A stretch of DNA of 64,000 nt from Devosia ginsengisoli (GTDB lineage Bacteria > Pseudomonadota > Alphaproteobacteria > Rhizobiales > Devosiaceae), in the NCBI RefSeq assembly GCF_024707105.1, contig NZ_JANQAJ010000009.1:574501-638500 (forward strand), in the 5' to 3' direction. Within the stretch, counting starts at the first letter, position 1. Each line of letters starts with the position of its first letter. Positions 1 through 7,901 of the stretch are shown piece after piece. A model generated the notes under the pieces. That model was given only the letters and a program-made list of their open reading frames with translations. It was not told the origin of the DNA and did no database searches. The translations under genes and the position numbers were made by a program.

Positions 1-1269
1 GGCGATACGCATGTCCGCAAGAGCCTCAAGACCAAAGACCTGGCCATTGCCCGAGAGAAGCGCAATGAGCTTGAGGCAGCCGACGACAAGCTGTGGCAGG
101 CCCTCGCCCTGGGGCGCAATGCCGACAGCGCCCGCAAGGCCTATGACGCCGCCGTCTCGGTGGCGCTCGCGCTTCGCCTGCCCTACCGCGAAGCCGCCCA
201 GGTGGCCGACCTTCCCCTCCCTGACGTTCTGACGCGGCTGGCCGCAGTGCCGGTCAATGCCCCGACGCGGCCGATCGCCGACGCCGCGCTTGGCCTGGTC
301 AAGGTGCCGGACGTCTCTGTGTCTGACGCCTTTGATATCTATTTCGATGAGATCGCGCCGGCCGAGCTGCGCGGTAAGAGCGCGCAGCAGCGCGCCGACT
401 GGCGCAAGGTCAAGCTGCGGGCGCGAAACAATTTCATCGCCGTGGTGGGCGAGGTGCCGGTTTCCACGATCACGAGGGAACAGGCCCTCAAATTCTACGA
501 TTTCTGGCGCCGGCGTATTGCGCCGAATGACGCGGAGATCGCCGAGGGTGCCCTGGTCACCCATTCCCCGGCCAGCGGCAACCGGGATATCGGCAATATG
601 CGGGTGATGTTCTCTGCTTATCATCGCCATATCGGCGACATGGATCGCTTCAATCCCTTCTCGGGCCTCGGCTTCGACGAGAATGATGAGCGCACCCGGC
701 CCCCCTTCCCCACTGACTGGATCGTCAAGACCATCCTGGCCAAAGGCGCGCTCGACTCCCTCAACGCGCCGGCGCGCCGCATTTTCCTGACGCTGGTGGA
801 GACCGGGGCGCGGCCGAGCGAGATCTGCAACCTGCGGCCGGGCCAGATCCAGCTCAAGCATGAAGTTCCCCACCTGATCATCCGACCGCATCGCGATCGC
901 GACGATCCGCGTGAGGTCAAGACCAGCTCGGCCGAGCGCAAAGTGCCTCTGGTGGGGGTATCGCTGGCAGCGATGCGCGCCAGCCCCGAGGGTTTCCCGG
1001 ACTATGTCGAGAAGGGCACGACGCTTTCCAACACGCTGATGAAGCACTTCCGGGTGCACAAGCTGCTGCCGACGCCGGAGCACAAGATCTACTCGATCCG
1101 CCACTCATTCGAGGATCGGATGAAGGACGCCGGCATAGATGAAGAATTGCGCAAGCTGCTCATGGGGCATGCGATCGACCGGCCCACTTATGGGGTCGGC
1201 GGCAGCCTCAAATGGCGGCAAGAGAATTTGCAGAAGATCGCCCTGCCGTTTGACCGCGCGATAGTCTAG
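1..1269 (+). CDS. int: Phage tyrosine integrase, 5' partial
   Basis: Tyrosine recombinase for site-specific integration and excision. The frame is already open at base 1, where the residues read like the N-terminal arm-binding part of phage integrases, so the start codon lies upstream; the first internal start (GTG 160) is not the real one. Catalytic residues seen: Arg in GARPSEICNL (about base 816), Lys in VKTSSAERKV, the box-II motif YSIRHSF, His in LLMGH and the Tyr nucleophile in PTYG near 1190. Box II has Tyr where most integrases have His, a known variant. It is at the left end of the prophage and reads inward; its 3' end overlaps a small gene on the other strand. Confidence 0.93.
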   Translation, partial: GDTHVRKSLKTKDLAIAREKRNELEAADDKLWQALALGRNADSARKAYDAAVSVALALRLPYREAAQVADLPLPDVLTRLAAVPVNAPTRPIADAALGLVKVPDVSVSDAFDIYFDEIAPAELRGKSAQQRADWRKVKLRARNNFIAVVGEVPVSTITREQALKFYDFWRRRIAPNDAEIAEGALVTHSPASGNRDIGNMRVMFSAYHRHIGDMDRFNPFSGLGFDENDERTRPPFPTDWIVKTILAKGALDSLNAPARRIFLTLVETGARPSEICNLRPGQIQLKHEVPHLIIRPHRDRDDPREVKTSSAERKVPLVGVSLAAMRASPEGFPDYVEKGTTLSNTLMKHFRVHKLLPTPEHKIYSIRHSFEDRMKDAGIDEELRKLLMGHAIDRPTYGVGGSLKWRQENLQKIALPFDRAIV

Positions 1270-1462
1270 CCAAGCGCGCGCGAACGCCTGCCAGTTCGTC
1301 ATTCTGATTGCGAAGGGCATCAAGCTCGCGTTCAAGCCTGCGCCAGATGGGCAGGTAGACAATGCCTTCGTCGGGCGCCTCCGACATGATCACGGCCAGC
1401 CGGTCGAGCGCTGTTTCCAGCGTCTCGGCGGTTATGGGCTGGCCGGGAACATAGAAGGCCAT
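1208..1462 (-). CDS. Small hypothetical phage protein
   Basis: 84 residues, mostly helical and charged (the middle reads YLPIWRRLERELDAL). It is the last gene of the leftward operon that starts near 2983. Its 3' end overlaps the integrase 3' end by 62 bases, a convergent overlap. No domain recognised. Real rather than a shadow because its composition is protein-like, its start lies 4 bases downstream of the preceding gene's stop, and it continues the leftward gene series. Confidence 0.6.
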   Translation of the reverse strand: MAFYVPGQPITAETLETALDRLAVIMSEAPDEGIVYLPIWRRLERELDALRNQNDELAGVRARLARLSRGQTAGRSSANSLAAI

Positions 1463-1466
1463 GGCG

Positions 1467-1673
1467 TCACTCGTCCATGACGTCGAGCAGTTCGCTGACC
1501 GATGTGTCGGCCGGCAGCTCTGCGAGGAAGCGCTTTACCCGCCCACGCAACCGGGCAATGTCCCGATCGCTGGCCGTGCGACGGCTGGTGACTTCGCTAC
1601 CGATCGTATCGCCGCAGGCGATTTCCAGGGCCTGCTCGATGTCGTCATTGTCGATTGCCGCGAAGCCCATCAC
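1467..1673 (-). CDS. Small hypothetical phage protein
   Basis: 68 residues, acidic, with a basic middle (RRTASDRDIARLRGRVKRF) and an acidic C-terminus. Its ATG overlaps the stop of the HD-domain gene upstream by four bases (ATGA), which implies translational coupling. No recognised domain; possibly a small regulator. Confidence 0.6.
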   Translation of the reverse strand: MMGFAAIDNDDIEQALEIACGDTIGSEVTSRRTASDRDIARLRGRVKRFLAELPADTSVSELLDVMDE

Positions 1674-2233
1674 GCCACCTTCCCATAAGGGCGCAGCGCG
1701 CCCTCGAGGGCGAGCAGGAATTTCTCTTCCACCACCGGCTGGGTCATGAACTTGATACGCGTGGGGAGTGGCCTGGCCTTGGGCATGAAATTGCCACTGC
1801 GCCCCGCCACCACGTCACGGAATTCGGTGGCGAGTGCGATCTGGTCGGCCTCGTGCACGTCGGCCGCGATGGCCGGCGCCGGCGACGGCAGGCCGAAGGC
1901 GGGGTAGATCGCCTCGTTGAGGATGCGCCGCTCATATGCCACCAGGTCGACGCCCAGCGTCAGCAGGAAGCCCTTCCACGGCGTGATATTGTCGCCGGTG
2001 ATCATTTCCGGCGCGTCATGCAGCAGGGCATAGGGCCGCGACTGTGGCAGCCGGCAGGCCTGCGCCACCAGCAGGGAATGCTGGGCCACCGAAAAGCTGG
2101 GCCATTCGATATTCTCGCGCCAGCGATTGTGACGGGACAGGTGATGCGCGATGTCGCGCAGGCAGATCATGTCAGGGGTCGGCTTGGCGAAATGGAAGTC
2201 GCGGCCGCTGGCGAGGGTCATGAAAAAGGTCAT
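1670..2233 (-). CDS. HD-domain phosphohydrolase (YfbR-like)
   Basis: 187 residues. Metal-dependent HD-superfamily phosphohydrolase of the type often annotated as YfbR-like 5'-nucleotidase or 'phosphohydrolase' in phages. The metal ligands are visible as His in VAQHSLLVAQ, the HD pair in ALLHDAPEM and a late Asp in HEADQIA. In YfbR these residues dephosphorylate deoxynucleoside monophosphates; a nucleotide-pool role is inferred here. The start at 2233 is chosen because the 25-residue ORF upstream ends in TGA overlapping this ATG by one base (TGATG). Confidence 0.82.
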   Translation of the reverse strand: MTFFMTLASGRDFHFAKPTPDMICLRDIAHHLSRHNRWRENIEWPSFSVAQHSLLVAQACRLPQSRPYALLHDAPEMITGDNITPWKGFLLTLGVDLVAYERRILNEAIYPAFGLPSPAPAIAADVHEADQIALATEFRDVVAGRSGNFMPKARPLPTRIKFMTQPVVEEKFLLALEGALRPYGKVA

Positions 2234-2310
2234 CACAGCGTCTCCGCTGCGAGCCAGGCGGCGCCGACGAAGGCGAAGCCGATGATGTAGGCGAGGATGG
2301 CGGCCATCAT
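2233..2310 (-). CDS. 25-residue membrane microprotein
   Basis: A very short ORF reading MMAAILAYIIGFAFVGAAW and ending ETL. It is almost entirely one hydrophobic segment that could span the inner membrane. Its ATG overlaps the stop of the upstream gene by four bases (ATGA) and its stop overlaps the start of the HD gene by one (TGATG), so it fits exactly into the coupled operon; that spacing is the main evidence. Function unknown. Confidence 0.55.
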   Translation of the reverse strand: MMAAILAYIIGFAFVGAAWLAAETL

Positions 2311-2579
2311 TGCAGCGCCTCGGCGCCGGCGATGACCGTACGTATGCTGGCGAGGCGCTGATTGATACCCTCTTGCAGCGCATCATCTTCAAAGCCGGCC
2401 ATAATCTCTTCGGCGAGTTTGAGCGCGGCCAGGAGGTCAAAATTCACATCAGCCAGGGTGCCGATATCGGCCTGGGCATCCTTGACGAAACGGGAGATCG
2501 CATCCGGATGGAACGATGGCACCACGCTGGCGTCGTAGGCTTCGTAGCTGGCGACATTGCGGTGAAGTTTCCCAGCCAT
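2307..2579 (-). CDS. Hypothetical phage protein
   Basis: 90 residues starting MAGKLHRNVASYEAYD. Helical, acidic, no recognised domain. The start at 2579 is chosen because it overlaps the stop of the upstream gene by one base (TGATG); the frame stays open further upstream but that part is out-of-frame shadow of the neighbour. Second gene of the leftward early operon. Confidence 0.65.
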   Translation of the reverse strand: MAGKLHRNVASYEAYDASVVPSFHPDAISRFVKDAQADIGTLADVNFDLLAALKLAEEIMAGFEDDALQEGINQRLASIRTVIAGAEALQ

Positions 2580-2983
2580 CAGTGCGCCCCCTGATGGATG
2601 AACGACAGTGCGGCGCGGGCCTTGGCCTTGCGCAGATGCAGGTCGATCGCATCCTTGCGGAAGCCGCGTGCCTGCAGCTCGGCGACGATGAACTGGGTCG
2701 CGGGGAAGAGGCTGCCGATGATATCGACCATGTCGTCTTGCAGCTGCCGCCCGGACTTGACGGGCTCGGCATTGACGTCTCGGACGAAAAGCAGGTTCGC
2801 CCTCGTGCGCGCAGCGCCCTCGTACTGATCGAGGAAGGCTGCCGGCCAGCCCATTTCGAGCAGGCGCGGCCGGCGCGCATCGCCCTCGGCATTGAGGTCG
2901 ATCAGATCTGCGGCGAGGATTTCGACGCGCTTCGCCACGTCGCCAGTACGGCGGGTGGGCAAGTGGTGGGTTTCGGTGAGCAT
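2579..2983 (-). CDS. Hypothetical phage protein, first gene of leftward operon
   Basis: 134 residues from MLTETHHLPTRRTGDVA. The ATG at 2983 has GGAGGGA a few bases upstream, a better ribosome site than the in-frame ATG at 3022. No domain recognised; the C-terminal half is helical (FRKDAIDLHLRKAKARAAL). The gene lies just downstream of the operator at 3025-3054, so the prophage repressor probably controls it and the five genes behind it. Confidence 0.65.
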   Translation of the reverse strand: MLTETHHLPTRRTGDVAKRVEILAADLIDLNAEGDARRPRLLEMGWPAAFLDQYEGAARTRANLLFVRDVNAEPVKSGRQLQDDMVDIIGSLFPATQFIVAELQARGFRKDAIDLHLRKAKARAALSFIHQGAH

Positions 2984-3024
2984 TGCGTCCCTCCATGAAC
3001 AGGATGGGAACATCAAAAGCACGG

Positions 3025-3054
3025 CTTGATATAATTTTCAAGTCTCACTTGAAA
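3025..3054. promoter_or_regulatory. Repressor operator, left copy
   Basis: The palindrome CTTGATATAATTTTCAAG (3025-3042) is followed after five bases by a third half-site CTTGAAA (3048-3054). The same three-half-site layout recurs at 4125-4154 on the other side of the repressor gene, with 24 of 30 bases identical. It lies upstream of the leftward operon. Binding by the repressor at 3397-4098 is inferred. Confidence 0.75.
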
Positions 3055-3104
3055 ATGATGCAACCTGTCTTTGCCTCTGGACTCTCGGCCCGATTGATTC
3101 CTTA

Positions 3105-3428
3105 ATGAGAACCGAAAGAGAACAAACGGGGCAAGGGAAAGTGGCTCAACGCGGTGAACCGTCGCTTGGCGATGTGCGGTGCCTTAAGATCGAATGCGCG
3201 GATTGCGGGCGGGAGCGCTGGCTGCAATCGCACCAGATCCTGCGCGGCCGAGCCACCGAGACCATGCCTCTGTCAGACTACATGGATCGCCTGGTATGCG
3301 CCGATTGCAGCGCCGAGGGCCTGCCCGGCCGCAACCTGGTGGCCGTCCCGCTGTATTACGACGAAGCCACCAGGCGCCGCGCCGAAACCTGGCGCATCAA
3401 TACCCGAGTAGCTCTTGCCACGGGATGA
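3105..3428 (+). CDS. Small zinc-ribbon-like protein
   Basis: 107 residues with two CxxC pairs (IECADCGRE and LVCADCSAE), consistent with a zinc ribbon that could bind nucleic acid. The 3' end overlaps the repressor 3' end by 32 bases in convergent orientation. No clear Shine-Dalgarno precedes ATG 3105. It starts just past the left operator, so it may be under immunity control. Function unknown. Confidence 0.55.
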   Translation: MRTEREQTGQGKVAQRGEPSLGDVRCLKIECADCGRERWLQSHQILRGRATETMPLSDYMDRLVCADCSAEGLPGRNLVAVPLYYDEATRRRAETWRINTRVALATG

Positions 3429-4098
3429 CGCGGCTCATCTTCTTGATCTCATAGGGATTGAAGGTGAGCTGCTTGGGCGGGTTGAACTGCTCGCAGACGA
3501 TCTCGTTGGGCTTGCGGCTCACCAGCTTCTTGATGAAGCATTTGCCGTTCTTTTCGTCGCCCACCGGGAATAGCTCGATGATGACATATTCCCCGTTTAC
3601 CGGCTGCTTTCCGCCCGCATAGATCACCTCGCCCGGCTCGAAGCGCGGGATCATGCTGATCCCGATTACCTGGTTGGCAAACACGCCCTGGGTTGTGGCA
3701 ATGCCGGGCGGACGGCGCACATAGTCGATCACTTCGCCGTTGAACGTGAAGTCGGCATCGTCGCCGCCCACCGTCACGCCGAGCAACTCGATATCCTTCG
3801 GGCCGAGTGCCGGCGCGCGTGTCGGGCTGGTGATCCTGACCGCTTCCGATCGCTCTTCGTCATCCAGATAAACCAGTTGGCCACGGCTCGCCGCCTCGGC
3901 GTCGATCCCATACAGGGCCGCGACCTTGCGCAAATTATCCATGGTGATGTCGTTGGCGTCGGCTTCCCAATTGCCAACGGCCTGGGCCGAGACGCCCACC
4001 TGCTCGCCAACCTGGCGCAGCACCATGCCCTTTGCCTTGCGCGCCGTCTTAAGGACGGTTCCAGTCGTGTTTTCCATAGCCCGCATTTCATCAAGCAT
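3397..4098 (-). CDS. CI/LexA-type prophage repressor (XRE HTH + S24 peptidase)
   Basis: Maintains lysogeny by binding operators and is expected to be inactivated by RecA-stimulated self-cleavage. The N-terminal XRE helix-turn-helix spans about residues 14-70 (VLRQVGEQVGVSAQAVGNWE). The C-terminal S24/LexA domain has the nucleophile Ser in GISMIPRFEPGEVIYA and the general-base Lys in KCFIKKLV. It is 233 residues from ATG 4098; a start at ATG 4077 (MENTTG) would give 226. The gene is flanked by near-identical operators at 3025-3054 and 4125-4154, and a third inverted repeat covers the longest start, suggesting autoregulation. Confidence 0.9.
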   Translation of the reverse strand: MLDEMRAMENTTGTVLKTARKAKGMVLRQVGEQVGVSAQAVGNWEADANDITMDNLRKVAALYGIDAEAASRGQLVYLDDEERSEAVRITSPTRAPALGPKDIELLGVTVGGDDADFTFNGEVIDYVRRPPGIATTQGVFANQVIGISMIPRFEPGEVIYAGGKQPVNGEYVIIELFPVGDEKNGKCFIKKLVSRKPNEIVCEQFNPPKQLTFNPYEIKKMSRVIPWQELLGY

Positions 4099-4109
4099 TG
4101 CTTGCTTGA
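4091..4109. promoter_or_regulatory. Inverted repeat at repressor start
   Basis: TCAAGCA-5 nt-TGCTTGA, a perfect 7-bp inverted repeat made of the same CTTGA/TCAAG half-site as the two operators but facing the other way. It overlaps the longest repressor start codon, so it could be an autoregulatory site, or it could mean the true start is ATG 4077. Confidence 0.5.
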
Positions 4110-4124
4110 TCCACGACAGAGTGG

Positions 4125-4154
4125 CTTGACATATTTTTCAAGTGATGCTTGAAA
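4125..4154. promoter_or_regulatory. Repressor operator, right copy
   Basis: CTTGACATATTTTTCAAG (4125-4142) plus CTTGAAA (4148-4154), the same layout and spacing as the left copy. TTGACA at 4126-4131 could double as a -35 element. It sits between the divergent repressor and Cro-like genes, only seven bases from the Cro start codon. Confidence 0.78.
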
Positions 4155-4160
4155 TCAGCC

Positions 4161-4391
4161 ATGAGCAACAAATCAGACATGGCTGCAGCCCTGCAGCGGG
4201 CGGTGGAGATTATCGGCGGGCCGACTGAGGCCGGGCGCGTGTTCGATATCACCCCCCAGGCTGTCGATCAGTGGGAAATCTGCCCTCCCGGCCGCGTGCT
4301 GGGGATCGAGTCGGCTGCCGGTGGGCAGGTTACGCGCTATGAGCTGCGCCCCGACATCTATGGCGATGCTCCCGAGCTGGTGACGCCATGA
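4161..4391 (+). CDS. Cro-like regulator (YdaS-type HTH)
   Basis: 76 residues from ATG 4161 (MSNKSDMAAAL). The segment GGPTEAGRVFDITPQAVDQW is a helix-turn-helix of the YdaS/Cro type, and the tail RYELRPDIYGD is the usual end of this family. As the first rightward gene, divergent from the repressor across the right operator, it should compete with the repressor for the shared half-sites and favour lytic growth. Confidence 0.85.
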   Translation: MSNKSDMAAALQRAVEIIGGPTEAGRVFDITPQAVDQWEICPPGRVLGIESAAGGQVTRYELRPDIYGDAPELVTP

Positions 4392-4453
4392 CGTCCGCAG
4401 TCGTAGCAGCCGCCCGCATCGGTGCTGCCGACCTGCAACGCGGTCGCGGCCTG

Positions 4454-4777
4454 TCACTCGCGGCGGATGCCGATCCCCTGTTTTACCACGGCGGCGGCTG
4501 CCTGCTCGGCAATGAACTGGATGGCCTGGGCCGTCTTGTCGTTGGCGAGATCGAGAGCGGTCGCGGCGTCGTATCCCTTCCCCGCGGCTGGTATCGCGCG
4601 CGGGATCTGTGGCCCCAGCTGTTCCCCCGGCAGTCCGTTGGACAGCCGGGCGCGGAGCGCGGCCATGTTCCCGCCGTCGCGTATTATCAGCTCGGCGGCC
4701 AGCTCGATGGCCATGCGTACCAGCGTCTCGCTCACCGCCATTTCGGCGACCATCTGCGTTTGCGGGCTCGGTTCCAT
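4454..4777 (-). CDS. Hypothetical protein, antisense to the early operon
   Basis: 107 residues, helical and rich in Ala (VRMAIELAAELIIRDGG). GAGG sits about six bases before ATG 4777, and codon third positions are strongly GC. An ORF on the plus strand (4388-4837) covers the same bases in codon-for-codon register, and its ends overlap its neighbours by ATGA on both sides, so the coding strand is not certain. I favour the minus strand because its amino-acid composition is the more protein-like. Confidence 0.42.
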   Translation of the reverse strand: MEPSPQTQMVAEMAVSETLVRMAIELAAELIIRDGGNMAALRARLSNGLPGEQLGPQIPRAIPAAGKGYDAATALDLANDKTAQAIQFIAEQAAAAVVKQGIGIRRE

Positions 4778-4833
4778 CAGTGCCTCGTTTCATTGCTGGC
4801 TCGCCTTAAAGCGGTTTTTCGGGGGCATGTCGA

Positions 4834-5019
4834 ATGACCCGGATGCGCGCTCCCATGAATTCCGCTGATCGCCGGGCAAAGACCGATGCGCTGCGCGACA
4901 TGCTGCGCTCGGGCGAATCCACCCGCGCGCTGCTGTTGAGCCGCGTTGGCGTTGATCCAAAGGGCCTGCTGCACCTGCAGCAGACGTCGAAGCTGACCGC
5001 TCAGGAGCGGCCGGCATGA
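4834..5019 (+). CDS. Small hypothetical early protein
   Basis: 61 residues with a helical middle (DALRDMLRSGESTRALLLSRVGV) that could be a small helix-turn-helix. A GGGGG run lies about eight bases before ATG 4834. The rightward early operon continues from here. Function unknown. Confidence 0.5.
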   Translation: MTRMRAPMNSADRRAKTDALRDMLRSGESTRALLLSRVGVDPKGLLHLQQTSKLTAQERPA

Positions 5020-5237
5020 CATTCCCCATCTTCTCCCTCCCCGCACGACTCCTCCCCGCCCTGGTCATGACCTCCAGACCCGGTGCGTCCCTCCCGCGTG
5101 CGGGTAACTGGCTGGCACGCCTCGCCTTGCGCGTCGGGTGCCAGCCTTTCCTCTTCTCGCCGCTGCCTGATGGCGCGCAGGTCGCGCAGGGCTTCGATCA
5201 TGGCGCGGCTGGGCCGGTAGTCGGAAAATCTGTTCAT
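5001..5237 (-). CDS. Possible small antisense protein
   Basis: The minus-strand reading begins MNRFSDYRPSRAMIEALRD, a plausible amphipathic protein, but the last thirty residues are low-complexity Gly/Glu/Ser and look non-coding. A plus-strand ORF (5016-5306) overlaps it and has an ATGA junction with the preceding gene, but its translation is less protein-like. Either may be real, or neither. Confidence 0.28.
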   Translation of the reverse strand: MNRFSDYRPSRAMIEALRDLRAIRQRREEERLAPDAQGEACQPVTRTREGRTGSGGHDQGGEESCGEGEDGECHAGRS

Positions 5238-5298
5238 GGCTGCGGTTGTGAATCGCCCGTGGCGCCGTGTCATGGCGCGGATCGCGCGGTGCCGCGCC

Positions 5299-5784
5299 AT
5301 GTCTAGAGGCCGCCAGCTCCCCGATCGCGACTATCAGGCCCTCTTTGCCGCAACGCGGCAGCTGGTCACCGCTGCCGGTGGCCCCGTCGCCGCGGCTGCC
5401 ATCACGCGCGGTGATCATCAGAGCATCAGCCGCTATGGCTCGGCCCACCCTGATAATGCCGACCGCTTCATGCCGATCGACGTGCTCGCCGATCTCGAAA
5501 GCGAGTGCGAGCAGCCGGTGCTGACCAAGGAACTGGCGCGATTGTCCGGGCACCTGCTGGTGCCCGTGCCGCGCGTGGTGCGGTCGGGCACGGCGCTGGG
5601 CGCAGTGACGGCAAGCGCCCTTAAGGAAACCAGCGAAGTCTTTGTCGCCCTGGCCGATGGGCTGGGCGACGGCAGGCTGTGCGCGGCCGACGCGGCCCAT
5701 ATCGGCCGCGAGATCGATGAGGCGCTGGCCAAGCTGGCCGCGCTCAAACTGCAGGTCAATGCCGAAGCGGAGTCGGAAGTATGA
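5299..5784 (+). CDS. CII-like phage regulatory protein (CP76 family)
   Basis: 161 residues from ATG 5299 (MSRGRQLPDRDYQALF); the frame is open back to ATG 5236. The sequence AATRQLVTAAGGPVAAAAITR followed by SISRYGS and FMPIDVLADLE matches the pattern of the Phage_CP76 'regulatory protein CII' family, which carries a DNA-binding helix-turn-helix. It follows the Cro-like gene in the rightward operon and overlaps the next gene by ATGA. A role in the lysis-lysogeny choice or early activation is inferred from family and position. Confidence 0.72.
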   Translation: MSRGRQLPDRDYQALFAATRQLVTAAGGPVAAAAITRGDHQSISRYGSAHPDNADRFMPIDVLADLESECEQPVLTKELARLSGHLLVPVPRVVRSGTALGAVTASALKETSEVFVALADGLGDGRLCAADAAHIGREIDEALAKLAALKLQVNAEAESEV

Positions 5785-6185
5785 GCGTTTATGTCGACGA
5801 CATGGAAGCCAGCTTTGGCCGCATGAAAATGTGCCATATGTGGGCCGATACGCTGGATGAACTGTTGGCCATGGCCGACTTGATCGGCGTTCAGCGCAGG
5901 TGGCTGCAGCGCCCGTCCGGATCGTGGGACGGGCATGATCCTCGCTACCAGGCGGATGCGCGCCTGCGCCTTGGCATGGATGCCAGCTGGGTCCACTTCG
6001 ATATCGCCAAGGGCAAGCGAGCGGCGGCCATTGCTGCCGGGGCCATCGTCACCGACCAATTCGGCCCCGGCGAATACACGGCAAAGCTCTCGATCGCCAC
6101 TGGCATTCCCGGCCTCGTGAATATTGGCGAGCGGCGTCTGCAGCTGTTTGCCGACGCGCGCTTGCGGCTGAGTGCAGCGGAATGA
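5781..6185 (+). CDS. DUF4031 domain protein
   Basis: 134 residues. The N-terminus MSVYVDDMEASFGRMKMCHM followed by WADTLDELLAMAD and IGVQRRWLQ is the DUF4031 signature found in many phages and some bacteria; no biochemical function is established. The C-terminal part (residues 50-134) is extra to the short domain. ATGA overlaps join it to the genes on both sides. Confidence 0.8.
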   Translation: MSVYVDDMEASFGRMKMCHMWADTLDELLAMADLIGVQRRWLQRPSGSWDGHDPRYQADARLRLGMDASWVHFDIAKGKRAAAIAAGAIVTDQFGPGEYTAKLSIATGIPGLVNIGERRLQLFADARLRLSAAE

Positions 6186-7662
6186 GCAGTACCGAACTTG
6201 CCCTTTTTTCCGTCGCCAAGGAGGCCCTGGCCGAGGCTGTCAAGGTCGACGAAGTCAAGGATGTGCGCGACCATGCCGAGCGCATCCGGCTCTATGGTCA
6301 GCAGGCCAATGACCGGACCATCATCGCCGACGCGACCGAAATCATCATGCGGGCCGAGCGCCGCCTGGGCGAGCTGCTGCGCAGCGCGCACGAAACCGGC
6401 CAGCTCGGCATCGGCCGGCCGGCCCGTTCCAATGTCGAGGGTGATGGCGAAGCGACGGCCGAGGACAATGAGCCGGTCGAGACGTCCAGCCCCCGGCAGA
6501 CGCGGGTGACGCTCAAGGAAGCCGGCATCAGCAAGAAGCTGTCGACCCGCTCGCAGAAATTCGCTGCCGTGGCCGAGACCGCCTTTGAGGCGGCCCTGCA
6601 GACGGCGCGCGAGAAGATCCTGGCCGGTGGCGCCATCGTCGTCAATCCGCTCAAGGATCTCTGTCGACGGCCGAGAAGAAGTCGCGCCGTGCCGCCCGCG
6701 AGATCGAGCTGGGCGCCAGGCAGATGGCGCTGCCCGAAGCCAAGTTCGGCGTGATCCTCGCCGATCCGGAATGGAAGTTCGAAACCTATTCCGAAGAAAC
6801 CGGCATGGATCGGGCGGCCGACAACCACTATCCGACCTCGACGCTCGAGGCGATCAAGAGCCGCGATGTCGGCTCGCTCGCCGCCGATGCTTGCGTGCTG
6901 TTCCTATGGGCCACCGTGCCCATGCTGCCCCAGGCCCTGGACGTCATGGCCGCCTGGGGCTTCGAATACAAATCGCATACCGCCTGGCGCAAGGATCGGG
7001 CGGGCACCGGCTACTGGTTCCGCAACGAACATGAGCTACTGCTGGTCGGCACGCGCGGCAATGTGCCGGCGCCAGCCATGGGCGATCAGTTCGGCTCGGT
7101 CATCGATGCGCCGGTGGGCGAGCATTCGGCCAAGCCGGAAAAGTTCTATGAGATTATCGAGGCCTATTTCCCCAGCCTGCCCAAAATCGAGCTGAATGCC
7201 CGCGTGGCGCGGCAAGGCTGGGTGCGCTGGGGCTATGAGGCCCCGGACGAAAACAGCGGACAGGTGGCAGCGTGTGCCCCGGTAGCGCCATGCAGCGATG
7301 CGCATGGAGACGAAAACGGCCTTCGGTTGAAGGGGAACGCAACGCTTGCCCAACCCAGCGTAGGCACCCGCGAAAGCGATGCTTTGGCTGAGGTTTCAGG
7401 GACTTCACAATGCGAGGATAGCGCCTCGCCCACCCTGCCAAACTCGCCGCTGCCCCTCGACCAGGCCGACGCGATCATCCGCACCGGCGATGCGGACAAG
7501 ACTCCGCTCGTCGCCCTGGCCGCCATGGTCGGTCGGCCGGGCAATATCACTTTCGTCAAAAACAGCCGGCGCCGGCAGGGCCTGTCGAGCCGCGAGCGGC
7601 AGCGCGAGGCCGTGGCGGAGTCCAATCGCAGACGGGCTGCCGTTGCCGGAGAAGCCCAATGA
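6182..7662 (+). pseudogene. MT-A70 family adenine methyltransferase, frame broken near 6658
   Basis: Probable DNA N6-adenine methyltransferase. The first part (6182 to about 6655) is the helical N-terminal region common to phage members (VKVDEVKDVRDHAERIRLY; LGELLRSAHE). The catalytic part starts at LPEAKFGVILADPEWKFE, where the DPPW-type motif reads DPEW, and ends about VRWGYEAP, with a 140-residue low-complexity tail. Between GGAIVVNPLKDL and LSTAEKKSRR one base is missing (about 6655-6662), so as sequenced only a start at ATG 6724 would give the catalytic domain alone. Phage homologues normally carry both parts in one chain. ATGA overlaps at both ends. Confidence 0.8.
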
Positions 7663-7901
7663 CCCGGCACGCGCCCCGCTACCAGACCGGCGAAATCGTC
7701 GCCCGCTGCGTGCTCGATCCCAATGGCGGGCACCGGCTCGAAGTCGAGACGACGGGCGGCATCATGATCGCCTGCTACGGCGTGGAAAACCTGCCGTCGC
7801 TCGAATCCGCCATCGAACAATTCCGAGCCCTGATCACGCGCGCCGATGGCGGGCCGGATTTCCACAACCGGCGCGTCATCCCGATCGAGGTGAGCAGATG
7901 A
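7659..7901 (+). CDS. Hypothetical phage protein
   Basis: 80 residues, beta-rich (YQTGEIVARCVLDPNGGHRLEVE). No recognised domain. ATGA overlaps with the genes on both sides place it firmly in the early operon. Confidence 0.65.
   Translation: MTRHAPRYQTGEIVARCVLDPNGGHRLEVETTGGIMIACYGVENLPSLESAIEQFRALITRADGGPDFHNRRVIPIEVSR

Noticed and set aside
4126..4154. Promoter with -35 TTGACA and -10 TTGAAA for cro
   Set aside because: The -10 match is poor and would leave only a few bases before the start codon.
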